Counted from the first letter of the stretch, positions 43,659 through 53,418 are shown. The stretch is 64,000 bases of DNA from an uncultured Clostridiaceae bacterium (GCA_902477765.1 CABSIM010000003.1:59196-123195), one strand, 5' to 3'. A program made the numbers and translations. Notes: generated by a model from the letters alone, not told the origin.

Positions 43659-44163
43659 TGGGCCCCTCCTTCCGATAAAGACTTTTCAGCATGGCCCTGG
43701 CCCTGTAAATCTGGGTCTGGACTGTTTTGAGATTTTTTCCGGTTTTTCCGGCAATTTCTCCTACGCTCAGTTCATAATAGAAATAATCCAGCGCCACATC
43801 CCGATAGGGCTGGCGCAGGGAACTGCACCGGTCAAACAGCTGACTGCGGGCCGCGTCCTCCAGAACCATTTCCTCCGGGGAAGAACGGGAATCCGTAATG
43901 GAGGAAAAAAATTCGCTGTCTGTGGGAATGGAGCGCCTTCCCGCACGTTTCAGGTAATCAATGCACTTGTTGGTGGCAATGCGGCACAGCCAGGCCCTTT
44001 CATTGGCGCCGTCAAAGTCCGCCAGGCTTTTGTAGGCAGACAGGAAAGTATCCTGTGCCAGATCTTCCGCTTCAAAATAATCTCCGGTCAGACGGAAGCA
44101 GATGGAAAATATGAGATTTTGATATTGGCTGATCAGCTGTTCCAGCTGTGCTCCGCTGTCCAT
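43639..44163 (-). CDS. ECF-type RNA polymerase sigma factor (second system)
   Basis: 174 residues from cat 44161-44163 (AGAGGGGG 9 bases upstream on the minus strand). Region 2 at 10-75 (LIFSICFRLTGDYFEAEDLAQDTFLSAYKSL in part: AEDLAQDTFLSAY, WLCRIATNKCIDYLKR) and region 4 at 115-165 (YRDVALDYFYYELSVGEIAG, VQTQIYRARAMLK). It resembles the SigW/SigV class of envelope-stress factors. A -10 like TATAAT lies at 44196-44191, 28 bases upstream of the start. Confidence 0.88.
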   Translation of the reverse strand: MDSGAQLEQLISQYQNLIFSICFRLTGDYFEAEDLAQDTFLSAYKSLADFDGANERAWLCRIATNKCIDYLKRAGRRSIPTDSEFFSSITDSRSSPEEMVLEDAARSQLFDRCSSLRQPYRDVALDYFYYELSVGEIAGKTGKNLKTVQTQIYRARAMLKSLYRKEGPNEKNIP

Positions 44164-44391
44164 GGAAATGTTCCCCCTCTGTATACATCTATTATAACGA
44201 CAGAACCGGAGGGATGTCTTCACTTTTTGGAAAATTTCGTGGACGATTCTCCATGAGTTTCCGGTATCCGGCATTCTGTGCGGAATCTGCAGGAAACTTT
44301 CCCGGATGCTGTTTTTGGGAAGAAGCGGCGATTGAAATGGATTTTTAAAGAGAACTGTGATAAGATAAAACCGGAAAGGATGATTGAGCCT

Positions 44392-45555
44392 ATGAAAAGA
44401 GTTTTTTTGATTGTACTTGACAGTGTGGGGATCGGCGAAATGCCGGATGCGGCTGCCTATGGCGATGAAGGGAGCAATACCCTGAAGGCGGCTTCCGCAA
44501 GCCCTTATTTTTCCATGCCCAATATGAGAAAGCTGGGCCTGTTCAATATTGACGGAGTGGACTGCGCAGAGCCGCAGAAGGAACCGGCAGGAGCCGTGGC
44601 AAGACTGGCGGAAAGGTCCAGAGGAAAAGATACAACCACAGGACACTGGGAGATCGCCGGCGTCGTTTCGGAAGAGCCCATGCCGGTTTTCCCCGACGGA
44701 TTTCCGCAGGAACTTCTGGATGAACTGGAAAAAGCCACCGGAAGAAAAATCCTCTGCAACAAACCATATTCCGGAACCGAGGTTATCCGGGATTATGGTG
44801 AAGAACACCTTCGTACAGGTGCACTGATTGTATATACTTCCGCAGACAGCGTGCTTCAGATCGCGGCCCATGAGGACAAGGTGCCGGTGGAAGAACTGTA
44901 CCGTTACTGCGAGGCGGCAAGAAAGATATGTACGGGAAAATGGGGAGTCGGCCGGGTCATTGCCCGTCCGTTTACAGGAAGTTTTCCGTTTACCAGGACC
45001 GTAAGACGTCATGACTATTCTCTGGAACCGCCCAGAAAAACCATGCTGGATATTCTGAAGGATTCAGGAAAAGATGTGCTGGCAGTGGGAAAGATCAATG
45101 ATATTTTTGCCGGATGCGGCATTACCGACATGGTGCGCACCACCGGAAACGAAGACGGGATCGACAGGACCCTGGAATGGCAGAAAAGGAAATTTGAAGG
45201 CCTCTGCTTCACCAATCTTGTGGACTATGACATGCTGTACGGACACAGAAACGATGTGGACGGCTATGCCCGGGCACTGACATACTTTGACGGACGCCTT
45301 CCGGAATTGCTGGCAGGTCTGGAGGAGGAAGATATTCTGATGATTACGGCGGATCACGGATGCGATCCGGCGACCCCGTCCACAGACCATTCCCGGGAAT
45401 ATGTTCCGCTGGTCATGGCAGGCAGACCGCTGAAAGCCGGTGTGAATCTGGGAACCAGAATCGGTTTCGGAGATATTGCCGCCACGGTGCTGGAATATCT
45501 GGGAGTGGAAGGAAAGGTGGAGGGCACCAGTTTCCTGAAGGAAATTCTCAAATAG
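44392..45555 (+). CDS. deoB: Phosphopentomutase
   Basis: 387 residues from ATG 44392, the family start ([20 protein letters not shown] in part). Metal and phosphate site motifs: [29 protein letters not shown] and TDHSRE. It moves phosphate between C1 and C5 of (deoxy)ribose, feeding the deoxyribose-phosphate aldolase encoded next. GGAAAGGA lies 11 bases upstream. First gene of a four-gene deoxyribonucleoside catabolic operon. Confidence 0.95.
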   Translation: MKRVFLIVLDSVGIGEMPDAAAYGDEGSNTLKAASASPYFSMPNMRKLGLFNIDGVDCAEPQKEPAGAVARLAERSRGKDTTTGHWEIAGVVSEEPMPVFPDGFPQELLDELEKATGRKILCNKPYSGTEVIRDYGEEHLRTGALIVYTSADSVLQIAAHEDKVPVEELYRYCEAARKICTGKWGVGRVIARPFTGSFPFTRTVRRHDYSLEPPRKTMLDILKDSGKDVLAVGKINDIFAGCGITDMVRTTGNEDGIDRTLEWQKRKFEGLCFTNLVDYDMLYGHRNDVDGYARALTYFDGRLPELLAGLEEEDILMITADHGCDPATPSTDHSREYVPLVMAGRPLKAGVNLGTRIGFGDIAATVLEYLGVEGKVEGTSFLKEILK

Positions 45556-45568
45556 AAACAGAAAAATC

Positions 45569-45593
45569 ACCGGCGGGCAGAAAGCCTGCCGGT
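45569..45593 (+). other. Intercistronic hairpin, no T run
   Basis: 10-bp stem ACCGGCGGGC / GCCTGCCGGT (one G-T pair) in the 64-base gap between deoB and deoC. Without a T run it is more likely an mRNA stabiliser or processing site than a terminator. Confidence 0.5.
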
Positions 45594-45619
45594 CCGGCTT
45601 TGAAGAGCAGGAGGAAGAG

Positions 45620-46294
45620 ATGGAAAAAGAAAAAATTCTGTCCTGTGTGGATCACACGCTTCTGAAGCAGGACGCGGTCTGGGAACAGATCCGGGAACTG
45701 TGCGACGACGCGGTAAGTTTCCGGACGGCTTCGGTCTGCATTCCGCCGTCTTTTGTGGCAGATGCCCGCAGGTATCTGGACAGTCTGGACGGTCAGAACG
45801 GAAAACCTGCGGTATGTACGGTCATCGGCTTTCCCAATGGGTATTCCACAGCAGCCGTCAAGGCGTTTGAAGCAGAAGATGCCCTGAAAAACGGTGCGGA
45901 TGAAATCGATATGGTCATCAATATCGGAGATCTGAAGGAAAAGAAGTACGGAAAAATAGAAGACGAGATCCGGCAGATCAAGGAGATATGCGGGGGAAAA
46001 ATCCTGAAGGTAATTATTGAAACCTGTCTGCTGGATGAAGAAGAGAAAATATCCATGTGCAGAATTGTGACCCGCGCGGGAGCGGATTACATCAAAACTT
46101 CCACAGGCTTTTCTTCCGGCGGAGCAACATTGGAAGACGTGGCCTTATTTGCTGCCCATGTGGGACCAGGTGTGAAGATCAAGGCAGCCGGAGGCATTTC
46201 ATCGCTGAAAGATGCGGAAGAATTTATCCGTCTCGGTGCTTCGAGACTGGGTACCAGCCGGATTGTGAAGATTCTGAAGGAAGGAAATGCATGA
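45620..46294 (+). CDS. deoC: Deoxyribose-phosphate aldolase
   Basis: 224 residues. Schiff-base Lys in [14 protein letters not shown]; second catalytic Lys in [11 protein letters not shown]; phosphate loop KAAGGISS. Cleaves 2-deoxyribose 5-phosphate into glyceraldehyde 3-phosphate and acetaldehyde. AGGAGGAAGAG precedes ATG. Overlaps the cdd start by 4 bases. Confidence 0.95.
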   Translation: MEKEKILSCVDHTLLKQDAVWEQIRELCDDAVSFRTASVCIPPSFVADARRYLDSLDGQNGKPAVCTVIGFPNGYSTAAVKAFEAEDALKNGADEIDMVINIGDLKEKKYGKIEDEIRQIKEICGGKILKVIIETCLLDEEEKISMCRIVTRAGADYIKTSTGFSSGGATLEDVALFAAHVGPGVKIKAAGGISSLKDAEEFIRLGASRLGTSRIVKILKEGNA

Positions 46295-46701
46295 TGGATG
46301 CAGGAGAACTGATCAGAGCGGCTGCCGGGGTGGTTGACCGGGCCTATGCGCCCTATTCCCATTTTCATGTGGGAGCGGCGCTTCTCACGGAAGACGGGCG
46401 GATCTACACGGGCGTCAATATTGAAAACGCGTCCTATCCGGCCGGAATCTGTGCGGAAAGAAATGCCTTCGGCACGGCGGTGGCCGCCGGAGAGCGTGTT
46501 TTTGAAGCCATTGCCATTGTGGGAGGAAAAGACGGAATCCTGTCGGGATACTGTCCTCCCTGCGGCATCTGCCGCCAGGTCATGCGGGAGTTTGCAGACC
46601 CGGAAACGTTCCGGATCATTCTTGCACGATCAGAGACGGATTTCCGGGAATACCGCCTGTGTGAGCTGCTTCCGGAAAGTTTCGGCCCGGAGATGCTGTA
46701 G
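46291..46701 (+). CDS. cdd: Cytidine deaminase
   Basis: 136 residues, homotetrameric length. Catalytic motif [17 protein letters not shown] (zinc ligand Cys and proton shuttle Glu in CAE) and [10 protein letters not shown] (two zinc-ligand Cys). Converts (deoxy)cytidine to (deoxy)uridine, the substrate of the phosphorylase encoded next. The ATG overlaps the deoC stop (ATGATGG), with AAGGAAATGC upstream. Confidence 0.95.
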   Translation: MMDAGELIRAAAGVVDRAYAPYSHFHVGAALLTEDGRIYTGVNIENASYPAGICAERNAFGTAVAAGERVFEAIAIVGGKDGILSGYCPPCGICRQVMREFADPETFRIILARSETDFREYRLCELLPESFGPEML

Positions 46702-46763
46702 GAAAAGCCGATGGGAAATAGAAACCGTCTGTACTTGTCTTCATAAGAAAGGATGTGGATACG

Positions 46764-48116
46764 GTGCGAATGTATGACCTGATTGAAAAAAAGAAACGGG
46801 GCGGGACTCTTTCAGGAGAGGAGATCGCCTGGATGATCCGGGGATTCGTGAAGGAAGAAATTCCGGATTACCAGATGGCGGCCATGCTGATGGCCATCTG
46901 TTTTCAGGGAATGGACCGGGAAGAGACTGCATATCTTACAATGGAGATGGAACATTCCGGAGAAACTGCTGACCTGTCCGGCATCCGCGGAGTCAAGGTA
47001 GACAAACATTCCACCGGCGGGGTGGGAGATAAGACCACTCTGGTGGTGGGACCGGTGGTGGCAGCCTGCGGGGTGAAAGTGGCCAAAATGTCCGGCCGGG
47101 GCCTGGGACATACGGGAGGAACCATAGATAAACTGGAGGCGATTCCGGGATTCACCACGTCGCTTCGGCCGGAAGAATTTTTCCGTCTTGTCAATGAGAA
47201 CGGCATAGCCGTTGCAGGTCAGACCGGGAATCTGGTGCCGGCAGATAAAAAACTGTATGCGCTCCGGGACGTGACGGCCACTGTGGACAGCATTCCTCTG
47301 ATTGCATCCTCCATCATGAGCAAGAAGCTGGCGGCAGGAAGCGACGGCATTGTTCTGGATGTGAAAACAGGAAGCGGGGCCTTTATGAAGACCCTGGAAG
47401 ATTCCGCGGCGCTGGCGGAAACCATGGTGGACATTGGAAAACGGGCCGGGAAGAAATGTTCCGCGCTGATCACCGACATGGATGTGCCGCTGGGAGAAGC
47501 CATCGGAAACATGCTTGAAGTACAGGAAGCGGCCAGGACACTGCAGGGCGGAGGCCCTGAAGATCTGAAAACCGTCTGCCTCCGCCTGGCAGCCCACATG
47601 CTGGAAACGGCAGGAAAGGGAAATCTGGAGACATGTATGGACATGGCCCGGGCGGCCATTGCAGACGGAAGCGCCTGGAACACGTTCCTGAATATGGTAA
47701 AAGGACAGGGCGGCGACGTGACCTGCCTTCTGGATCCGGCACAGGCGGAAAAACCGCGGTTCTCATTTCTGCTGAAGGCAGAATCTGACGGATTTGTCAC
47801 CGGAATGGATGCGGAGGGCTGCGGAGTGGCGTCCATGCTTCTTGGGGCCGGACGTGCCAGAAAAGAAGATTCCATTGACTATTCTGCCGGAATTCTTCTG
47901 AAGAAGAAATACGGTGATCCGGTAAAAAAAGGGGATGTGCTGGCCCAACTCTATACGTCCGATGCGGACAGATTTCCTGCAGCGGCTGAACGGCTCAGGC
48001 AGGCATATGAGTTTGGCGTGAATCCGCCGGAACCCGGACGCCTTATCTACGGATTCGTGGGTCCGGATGGAAAATTTATTCCCGAACCGGAAAACAGACC
48101 AGGAAATGGAACTTGA
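46764..48116 (+). CDS. pdp: Pyrimidine-nucleoside phosphorylase
   Basis: 450 residues from GTG 46764, which gives the family start MRMYDLIEKK and has AGAAAGGA 11 bases upstream; GTG 46755 and ATG 46770 are alternatives. Signatures: KHSTGGVGDKTT (phosphate site), KMSGRGLGHTGGTIDKLE, and KTGSGAFMKT. It splits (deoxy)uridine and thymidine to base and (deoxy)ribose 1-phosphate, which deoB then uses. Last gene of the operon; a 6S RNA promoter overlaps its last codons. Confidence 0.93.
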   Translation: MRMYDLIEKKKRGGTLSGEEIAWMIRGFVKEEIPDYQMAAMLMAICFQGMDREETAYLTMEMEHSGETADLSGIRGVKVDKHSTGGVGDKTTLVVGPVVAACGVKVAKMSGRGLGHTGGTIDKLEAIPGFTTSLRPEEFFRLVNENGIAVAGQTGNLVPADKKLYALRDVTATVDSIPLIASSIMSKKLAAGSDGIVLDVKTGSGAFMKTLEDSAALAETMVDIGKRAGKKCSALITDMDVPLGEAIGNMLEVQEAARTLQGGGPEDLKTVCLRLAAHMLETAGKGNLETCMDMARAAIADGSAWNTFLNMVKGQGGDVTCLLDPAQAEKPRFSFLLKAESDGFVTGMDAEGCGVASMLLGAGRARKEDSIDYSAGILLKKKYGDPVKKGDVLAQLYTSDADRFPAAAERLRQAYEFGVNPPEPGRLIYGFVGPDGKFIPEPENRPGNGT

Positions 48117-48141
48117 AAAATAAAAACATCTGCGTTATAAT
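48113..48141 (+). promoter_or_regulatory. Promoter of the 6S RNA candidate
   Basis: TTGAAA (48113-48118), 17-base spacer, perfect TATAAT (48136-48141). It begins inside the last codon region of the phosphorylase gene. Transcription should start near 48148. Confidence 0.82.
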
Positions 48142-48147
48142 AGACCC

Positions 48148-48351
48148 ATAGTTCAGATCGGTTCGCAATTCCTGAAATGTTCGACACTCCTGTTTATTTT
48201 GAACCTACATTATGACATCAGGGATTCCAATATTTTTAAGCGGATGTCAGGCCTCCTCTGAGTGGAAGGCAGAAGCTTAAGTGAGGTTGCCCACCTAGCA
48301 TGGCTAGGAGTCAATTATGCAGGAAACGGCATTTTGGGATTGCGAAAGATA
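48148..48351 (+). ncRNA. ssrS: Probable 6S RNA
   Basis: About 200 bases with no reading frame, between a near-consensus promoter and a strong terminator. Ends pair in a long closing helix: TTCGCAAT (48162-48169) with ATTGCGAA (48339-48346), continued by TCC/GGG and GAAATG/CATTTT. Further arms pair TCCTG with CAGGA and CCTA with TAGG, then an open central region is capped by a TGACATC / GATGTCA hairpin. A long, closed duplex around a large internal bubble, with TGAAATGTTCG just inside the 5' arm, is the 6S RNA plan; 6S RNA mimics an open promoter and holds the sigma-A holoenzyme in stationary phase. Identified by layout and motif, not by covariance search. Confidence 0.7.
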
Positions 48352-48383
48352 AAAGCAGCGAGAAATCGCTGCTTTACTTTTTT
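48352..48383 (+). terminator. Intrinsic terminator of the 6S RNA candidate
   Basis: Stem AAAGCAGCGA / TCGCTGCTTT with a 4-base loop, then ACTTTTTT. Confidence 0.88.
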
Positions 48384-48472
48384 GGGTGTGCCCCTTTTTT
48401 ATTTGGAAAAAATATGATATGGTATACCTGAACAGCGGAATGCTGGAAATTACTGCTAAGGAGAAGGTGAGA

Positions 48473-49741
48473 ATGAAAAATCATCAGTTTGACCGTTACA
48501 TCTACATGGGGATCACAGCAATTTCCGTCATTGTTGCCGCCACTCTCGTTGTGTTTCTGTTTCTGGAACGGAGAGCCGTGGGAGCAGCTGTGAACCGGAT
48601 CTTTTCCATTCTTGCGCCGATTATATACGGAGCGGTGCTGGCGTTCCTTATGGCGCCGGTGTACAATTATTTCCAAAGCCGGGTACATGCCGGAATCAGA
48701 AACAGAATCAGCAGCAGGAAAGTGGTCAGCGGCATGTCCAAAACCGCGGGCACTGCAGCCAGCCTTGTGTTTCTGGCAGCTGTCATGATCAGCCTTTCCA
48801 GCATGATCATTCCCCAGCTTTATTCCAGTATTATGGGGATCGTTTATGCAATGCCCACATATGTTCAGAATATTTATGACTGGCTGACCGGCCTGTTTGC
48901 AGACAATCCGGACCTGGAAGCATCCATACTTTTGATTTATCAGCAGGCAGTGGCAAACCTTCAGACATGGACAGGAAATGAACTGATTCCAAACCTTCAG
49001 AACCTGGAGAATCTGCAGGGACTGGAAAAAATTATCGGCGGCGTTTCCAGCGGTGTTCTCAATGTGGTCAATGTGGTGAAGAATTTCCTGATCGGCATCA
49101 TTGTCATGATCTATCTGCTGAATATCAAGGATGTTCTGTTTGCCCAGGCCAAAAAGATTATCTATGCCCTGTTTCCGCTCAGAATCGCCAATGCCACCGT
49201 GGAGGAATTCCGGTTCATTCATAAAATATTTTCCGGGTTCCTGATCGGAAAGCTGATCGATTCCCTTATCATAGGAATTTTATGTTTCATCTGTCTGAAT
49301 CTGATGAAGATGCCGTTTACCCTGTTAATCAGCGTAATCGTCGGGGTCACCAACATCATTCCGTTTTTCGGACCCTTTATCGGAGCAATTCCCAGCGCCG
49401 TTCTGGTGTTTCTGATCAGTCCCAAGCAGTGCCTGTATTTTGTACTGTTCATTCTGCTGCTGCAGCAGTTTGACGGCAACATTCTGGGCCCCAAGATCCT
49501 GGGAGATACAACCGGAATCTCAAGTTTCTGGGTGCTGGCTTCCATTCTGTTTTTCGGAGGGCTTTACGGGTTCATCGGAATGATTATCGCGGTTCCCGCC
49601 ACAGCCGTTATTTTTGATCTGTTCTCCAAACTCCAGGGACATTTTCTGAGAAAGAAATGCCTGTCATCAGACGTGGAAGATTATATGGGGCTTCAGAGAA
49701 TCGACGAAGACAGCGGAAGGTATGTCAGACGAGACGAATAA
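48473..49741 (+). CDS. AI-2E family (PerM-like) transporter
   Basis: 422 residues from ATG 48473 (AAGGAGAAGG upstream). Seven to eight membrane helices; a large extracytoplasmic segment at about 105-205, and the family signature in the C-terminal half: FLIGKLIDSLIIGILCFI in part, GVTNIIPFFGPFIGAIPS (in part PFFGPFIGAIP), and DGNILGPKILG. Members export autoinducer-2 or act as Na+/H+ antiporters; which applies here is unknown. The SpoIID-like gene follows 15 bases later. Confidence 0.9.
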   Translation: MKNHQFDRYIYMGITAISVIVAATLVVFLFLERRAVGAAVNRIFSILAPIIYGAVLAFLMAPVYNYFQSRVHAGIRNRISSRKVVSGMSKTAGTAASLVFLAAVMISLSSMIIPQLYSSIMGIVYAMPTYVQNIYDWLTGLFADNPDLEASILLIYQQAVANLQTWTGNELIPNLQNLENLQGLEKIIGGVSSGVLNVVNVVKNFLIGIIVMIYLLNIKDVLFAQAKKIIYALFPLRIANATVEEFRFIHKIFSGFLIGKLIDSLIIGILCFICLNLMKMPFTLLISVIVGVTNIIPFFGPFIGAIPSAVLVFLISPKQCLYFVLFILLLQQFDGNILGPKILGDTTGISSFWVLASILFFGGLYGFIGMIIAVPATAVIFDLFSKLQGHFLRKKCLSSDVEDYMGLQRIDEDSGRYVRRDE

Positions 49742-49756
49742 TTTGAAAGAGGAGCT

Positions 49757-52054
49757 ATGAACGAAGAAAAGAAATTTATCAACTGGGTGGCCGGAATCTC
49801 AACACTGATCGTTCTGCTGATGATCGTGATTGTTGTGTTTGAACCGGGAAGCAGCGGTGTTTCACGCGCCGTGGCATCCAGAACCATTGCCCTTACCATT
49901 GCGTCTCAGGAGGAAATTGAGGCAGGGCAGCCGGAAACGTCTGCGTTTGAGGGAGACGCGGCAGGACAGTGGTATGCAAAGTATATGGATTACCTTTACG
50001 GAAACGGTTATCTGGATTCTTCCGTGACTGCGCCGACGGAGGATACAGCCCTGTCGGGAGTCACCTACGGGGAACTGGCAGGTTTCATCCGGGCTGCAGG
50101 TGCGGACCAGAATGCCTCGCTTTCCGGATATCTTGCAGACGGTGAAGGGAAAAAAGCTGCCAAAACCGTGGAACAGAACGAGTTCTGGGAGTTTTATGAA
50201 AGCTTCCGCCAGGCAGCGGATGCGGACGGAAATGTGAAGGAACTGGAGACAGACATTTACGGTACGCCTGATAATGTGGAGACGGCGGCACCGTGGACCG
50301 CATATACGAAAGACGGAAAATTCCGGTTTGAAGGTCTTTACCTGGACAACTATATTGACAGAAAGGTAAAGCTTCTGGTAAGAGATTCCGATATCCTGAA
50401 AGTCGTGGAAGTGGTTTCCGACGAAATCGTTTATGAAAATGTCTGGATTTCCGGCTATGAAAACAATGAAGTGACTGTTTTTGTGGGCAGCGTTCAGAGA
50501 AAATTCCCGGTGAGCGGTGTGCTGAAGGATGAAAGCGAGCTTTCCGGACAGGTGGGAGACCTGTATCTGAAAAAAGGAAAGCCCAGCAGGCTGGTGCTGA
50601 AGAAAGAACGGATCACAGGCACGGTTCTGTCGGTAAAGGAAGACGAAATTGAAATCGAGGGATACGGCAATGTGCCGCTGGCAGACAACTTCAGAATCTA
50701 CCGTACATACGGTGTCCTCATGGAACAGCAGAAAAAAGACATTCTGGTAGGATACCACCTTCAGGAATTTGTCGTGGCCGGAGGGGAGATCTGTGCGGCA
50801 CTGACCACAGAAAAACCGGAAATCGACAATATCCGCGTGCTTCTGATGAATACGGGATTCAAGTCCCTGTTCCATACGGAAATCACCCTGTCCTGTGATA
50901 CCATGGCCGTACTGGAGTACGGTGATGAAAAGAACCGGCAAAGCCAGTCCGTGGCGGCCGGAGAGACAGTCACCATTTCCATGGATGATTCCCGTCTGTC
51001 GGAAGGACGTCTGGTGTTCCGTTCCGCCAATGAAGGAGGCATGATCTCCGTATCCAGCATTGAGCGGAGCCAGGGCACTCCAGTGTATCCCGGACATATG
51101 GAGATCACCAGAGAATCTGACGGACTGCTTCTGGTGAATGAAGTGGATCTGGAGGAGTATCTGAAACGGGTGGTACCCAGCGAAATGCCGTCCACCTACG
51201 GACTGGAGGCGCTGAAGGCCCAGGCCATCTGTGCCAGGACATATGCATGGAGACAGATTCAGGGCAATGCGTACAGTAAATACGGTGCCCATGTGGATGA
51301 CAGCACCCAGTATCAGGTGTACAACAACACCAATACCTTTGAAACCACGGATGCGGCGGTCAATGAAACGTTCGGCCAGGTGCTGACATACGAAGGTACT
51401 CCCATTGAGGCATTCTATTATTCCACGTCCTGCGGTCATGGAACAGACGGCAGCATCTGGGGAGCAGATCCATCGGCAACTCCCTATCTCAGAGCCATAT
51501 CCATTGATGAAAAGGCAAAAACTCTGAATCTGACATCCAATGAGGAATTTGAGGCCTTCATCAAGAATCCGGATCCGGAGGCGTATGAGGCAGATGCGGC
51601 CATGTTCCGGTGGTCTGCAGAGACCAACAGTACGATCCTGTCGGAAAAGATAGGCGGTATCGGACGGATTACCGGCCTGACCGTGACAGAGCGGGGAGCA
51701 GGCGGCATCGCCAAGACACTGAAGGTGGTGGGCACGGAGGGGTCCAAGACGTTTACCAGCCAGAGCAAGATCCGGTCCATTCTGGGAAATACCCAGCTGG
51801 TGTATGACAGGAATTCCGGAGATACCCTGACCGGATGGGATTCTCTGCCGAGTGCTTTTATATATATTGAAAATGAAGGTACGGATGAGAATCAGGTGAC
51901 CACCTTCAAGATTTACGGGGGCGGTTACGGACATGGTGTGGGAATGAGCCAGAACGGTGCCCAGGGCATGGCTCTGGAAGGAAAAAAATGTGCCGAAATC
52001 CTGCGGATGTTCTATTATGGATGTGAAATCATGGATATCGGAGACGTATCCTGA
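49757..52054 (+). CDS. SpoIID/LytB-domain protein with large N-terminal extension
   Basis: 765 residues. Membrane anchor at about 10-30 (VAGISTLIVLLMIVIVVF). Residues 40-430 form a region without a known family, including repeated beta-rich segments (KVKLLVRDSDILKV, ITGTVLSVKEDEIEIEGYG in part). The SpoIID domain spans about 455-755: PSEMPSTYGLEALKAQAICARTYA (in part, PSEMP and AQA..ARTYA), FYSTSCGHG and the terminal YGGGYGHGVGMSQNGAQGMA pattern. SpoIID is a lytic transglycosylase that acts on glycan stripped of peptide side chains; the copy here is twice the length of SpoIID (about 340) and may be a vegetative enzyme. Confidence 0.85.
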   Translation: MNEEKKFINWVAGISTLIVLLMIVIVVFEPGSSGVSRAVASRTIALTIASQEEIEAGQPETSAFEGDAAGQWYAKYMDYLYGNGYLDSSVTAPTEDTALSGVTYGELAGFIRAAGADQNASLSGYLADGEGKKAAKTVEQNEFWEFYESFRQAADADGNVKELETDIYGTPDNVETAAPWTAYTKDGKFRFEGLYLDNYIDRKVKLLVRDSDILKVVEVVSDEIVYENVWISGYENNEVTVFVGSVQRKFPVSGVLKDESELSGQVGDLYLKKGKPSRLVLKKERITGTVLSVKEDEIEIEGYGNVPLADNFRIYRTYGVLMEQQKKDILVGYHLQEFVVAGGEICAALTTEKPEIDNIRVLLMNTGFKSLFHTEITLSCDTMAVLEYGDEKNRQSQSVAAGETVTISMDDSRLSEGRLVFRSANEGGMISVSSIERSQGTPVYPGHMEITRESDGLLLVNEVDLEEYLKRVVPSEMPSTYGLEALKAQAICARTYAWRQIQGNAYSKYGAHVDDSTQYQVYNNTNTFETTDAAVNETFGQVLTYEGTPIEAFYYSTSCGHGTDGSIWGADPSATPYLRAISIDEKAKTLNLTSNEEFEAFIKNPDPEAYEADAAMFRWSAETNSTILSEKIGGIGRITGLTVTERGAGGIAKTLKVVGTEGSKTFTSQSKIRSILGNTQLVYDRNSGDTLTGWDSLPSAFIYIENEGTDENQVTTFKIYGGGYGHGVGMSQNGAQGMALEGKKCAEILRMFYYGCEIMDIGDVS

Positions 52055-52086
52055 CAGGACAGCCAAAAGCAAACAGACGTCAGTGC

Positions 52087-52128
52087 AAAAAACGGGCGGT
52101 TCTTCCATAAGGAAGAGCCGCCCGTTTT
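52087..52128. terminator. Bidirectional terminator
   Basis: Stem AAAACGGGCGG-TCTTCC / GGAAGA-CCGCCCGTTTT, T run on both strands, between the SpoIID-like gene and the convergent phosphofructokinase gene. Confidence 0.88.
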
Positions 52129-52168
52129 CCGGTGCGTATGAAGCGTCCTGATCCGGATAGGGAAAGCG

Positions 52169-53383
52169 CTATTTTCTGTACAGATACCGGGGGAGTCCGT
52201 GCTCCATCTGATGTTCCGGCTGGCCCTGAATCAGGGGCATCACATAGTCGAGAAACTCCGGAAGAATATCACAGCCCGAGGAATGGATCCAGTTCCCGGG
52301 AAATTTTTTCTCCTGATTGCAGATTTTTGACACATCTTCCAGAACGCAGGACAGATGATATCCGGTTCCTTTTTCACGCCGGAAGGCAGCCATTTTACCG
52401 GTCTCTCCCCGGAGAACTGCCTGTACGCCGAAGGCCCCGGCCATGGCGGCTTCCTCCAGATCCGTTTCTGATGCCAGCATGCCGCTGCAGCGCTGGTTCA
52501 CATTCAGTTCAATGGAACGGACCTTGACACCCAGCCGGTCCCTTACGATATTTTCCAGGATTTTTCCGCAGCCGGTAAGCATTTTATGACCGAAGCCGTC
52601 CAGCTTTGCGGAATCCCCGTATTCACAGATAAAGGTTCCTGACGCATCTGCAATTCCTTCGGAGACACAGACCACCACATTGGGAGTCTGCTCCATGGCT
52701 TTTTCAAGGCGGCTGCAGAAGGCATCCGTGTCAAAGGGAATTTCCGGGAGACAGATAAGGAGAGGATTGTCTCCGGATTCTTTCCTTGCCAGGACGGAGG
52801 CTGCGGTGAGCCAGCCTGCATGCCGTCCCATGATTTCCACAATGGTGACAGATTTCTGACGGTATACAGAAGCATCCAGGACAATTTCCCGGACTGTGGA
52901 GGCCACGTATCTGGCGGCACTTCCATAGCCGGGGGTATGATCTGTGAACATCAGATCGTTGTCAATGGTTTTGGGAATCCCGATGAAACGGATGCCGCTT
53001 CCTATGGAATCCGCATGGCGGGCCAGCTTGTCCACGGTATCCATGGAGTCATTTCCGCCCACGTAGAGAAAATATCCGGCATCCAGATCTTCCAGCTGCC
53101 GGAAAATATGGTCATAGACAGGAGAAGCCTGGTCTGCCGGAAGTTTGAAACGGCAGGAGCCGAGATAGGCGGCAGGTGTCAGTTTCAGAAGTTCCAGATC
53201 TTCCTCCGAAAGCCGGCGGGAAAGATTCATGCAGGTTCCTGCAAGGAGACCTTCAATTCCGTTGATCATGCCGTAGACACAGCCGCTTTCGCCGGAGGCC
53301 TGCCATTCCCGGATGGCGCCGTAAAGGCTGGCGTTGATGACTGCGGTAGGGCCGCCGGACTGTCCGATGATGAGATTTTTCAT
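52169..53383 (-). CDS. Phosphofructokinase, PPi-dependent type by motif
   Basis: 404 residues. Motif order: IGQSGGPTAVINAS near residues 6-19, VGGNDSMDT at 108-116, IPKTIDNDL near 136, IMGRHAGW near 186 and QRCSGMLAS. Asp112 takes the place of the Gly that in ATP enzymes follows GGD, and Lys replaces Gly in PKTIDND; both changes mark PPi rather than ATP as phosphate donor. The usual catalytic-site GGDD reads GGND here (Asn111). PPi-type enzymes let a fermenter save ATP in glycolysis. Minus strand; promoter at 53419-53447. Confidence 0.85.
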   Translation of the reverse strand: MKNLIIGQSGGPTAVINASLYGAIREWQASGESGCVYGMINGIEGLLAGTCMNLSRRLSEEDLELLKLTPAAYLGSCRFKLPADQASPVYDHIFRQLEDLDAGYFLYVGGNDSMDTVDKLARHADSIGSGIRFIGIPKTIDNDLMFTDHTPGYGSAARYVASTVREIVLDASVYRQKSVTIVEIMGRHAGWLTAASVLARKESGDNPLLICLPEIPFDTDAFCSRLEKAMEQTPNVVVCVSEGIADASGTFICEYGDSAKLDGFGHKMLTGCGKILENIVRDRLGVKVRSIELNVNQRCSGMLASETDLEEAAMAGAFGVQAVLRGETGKMAAFRREKGTGYHLSCVLEDVSKICNQEKKFPGNWIHSSGCDILPEFLDYVMPLIQGQPEHQMEHGLPRYLYRK

Positions 53384-53418
53384 GTTTTCTGCTCCAATCG
53401 TTACGGTTTTTTGAGACC

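Noticed and set aside
49862..52108. 748-codon open frame opposite the SpoIID-like gene
   Set aside because: Antisense shadow; it also runs through the bidirectional terminator at 52087-52128.
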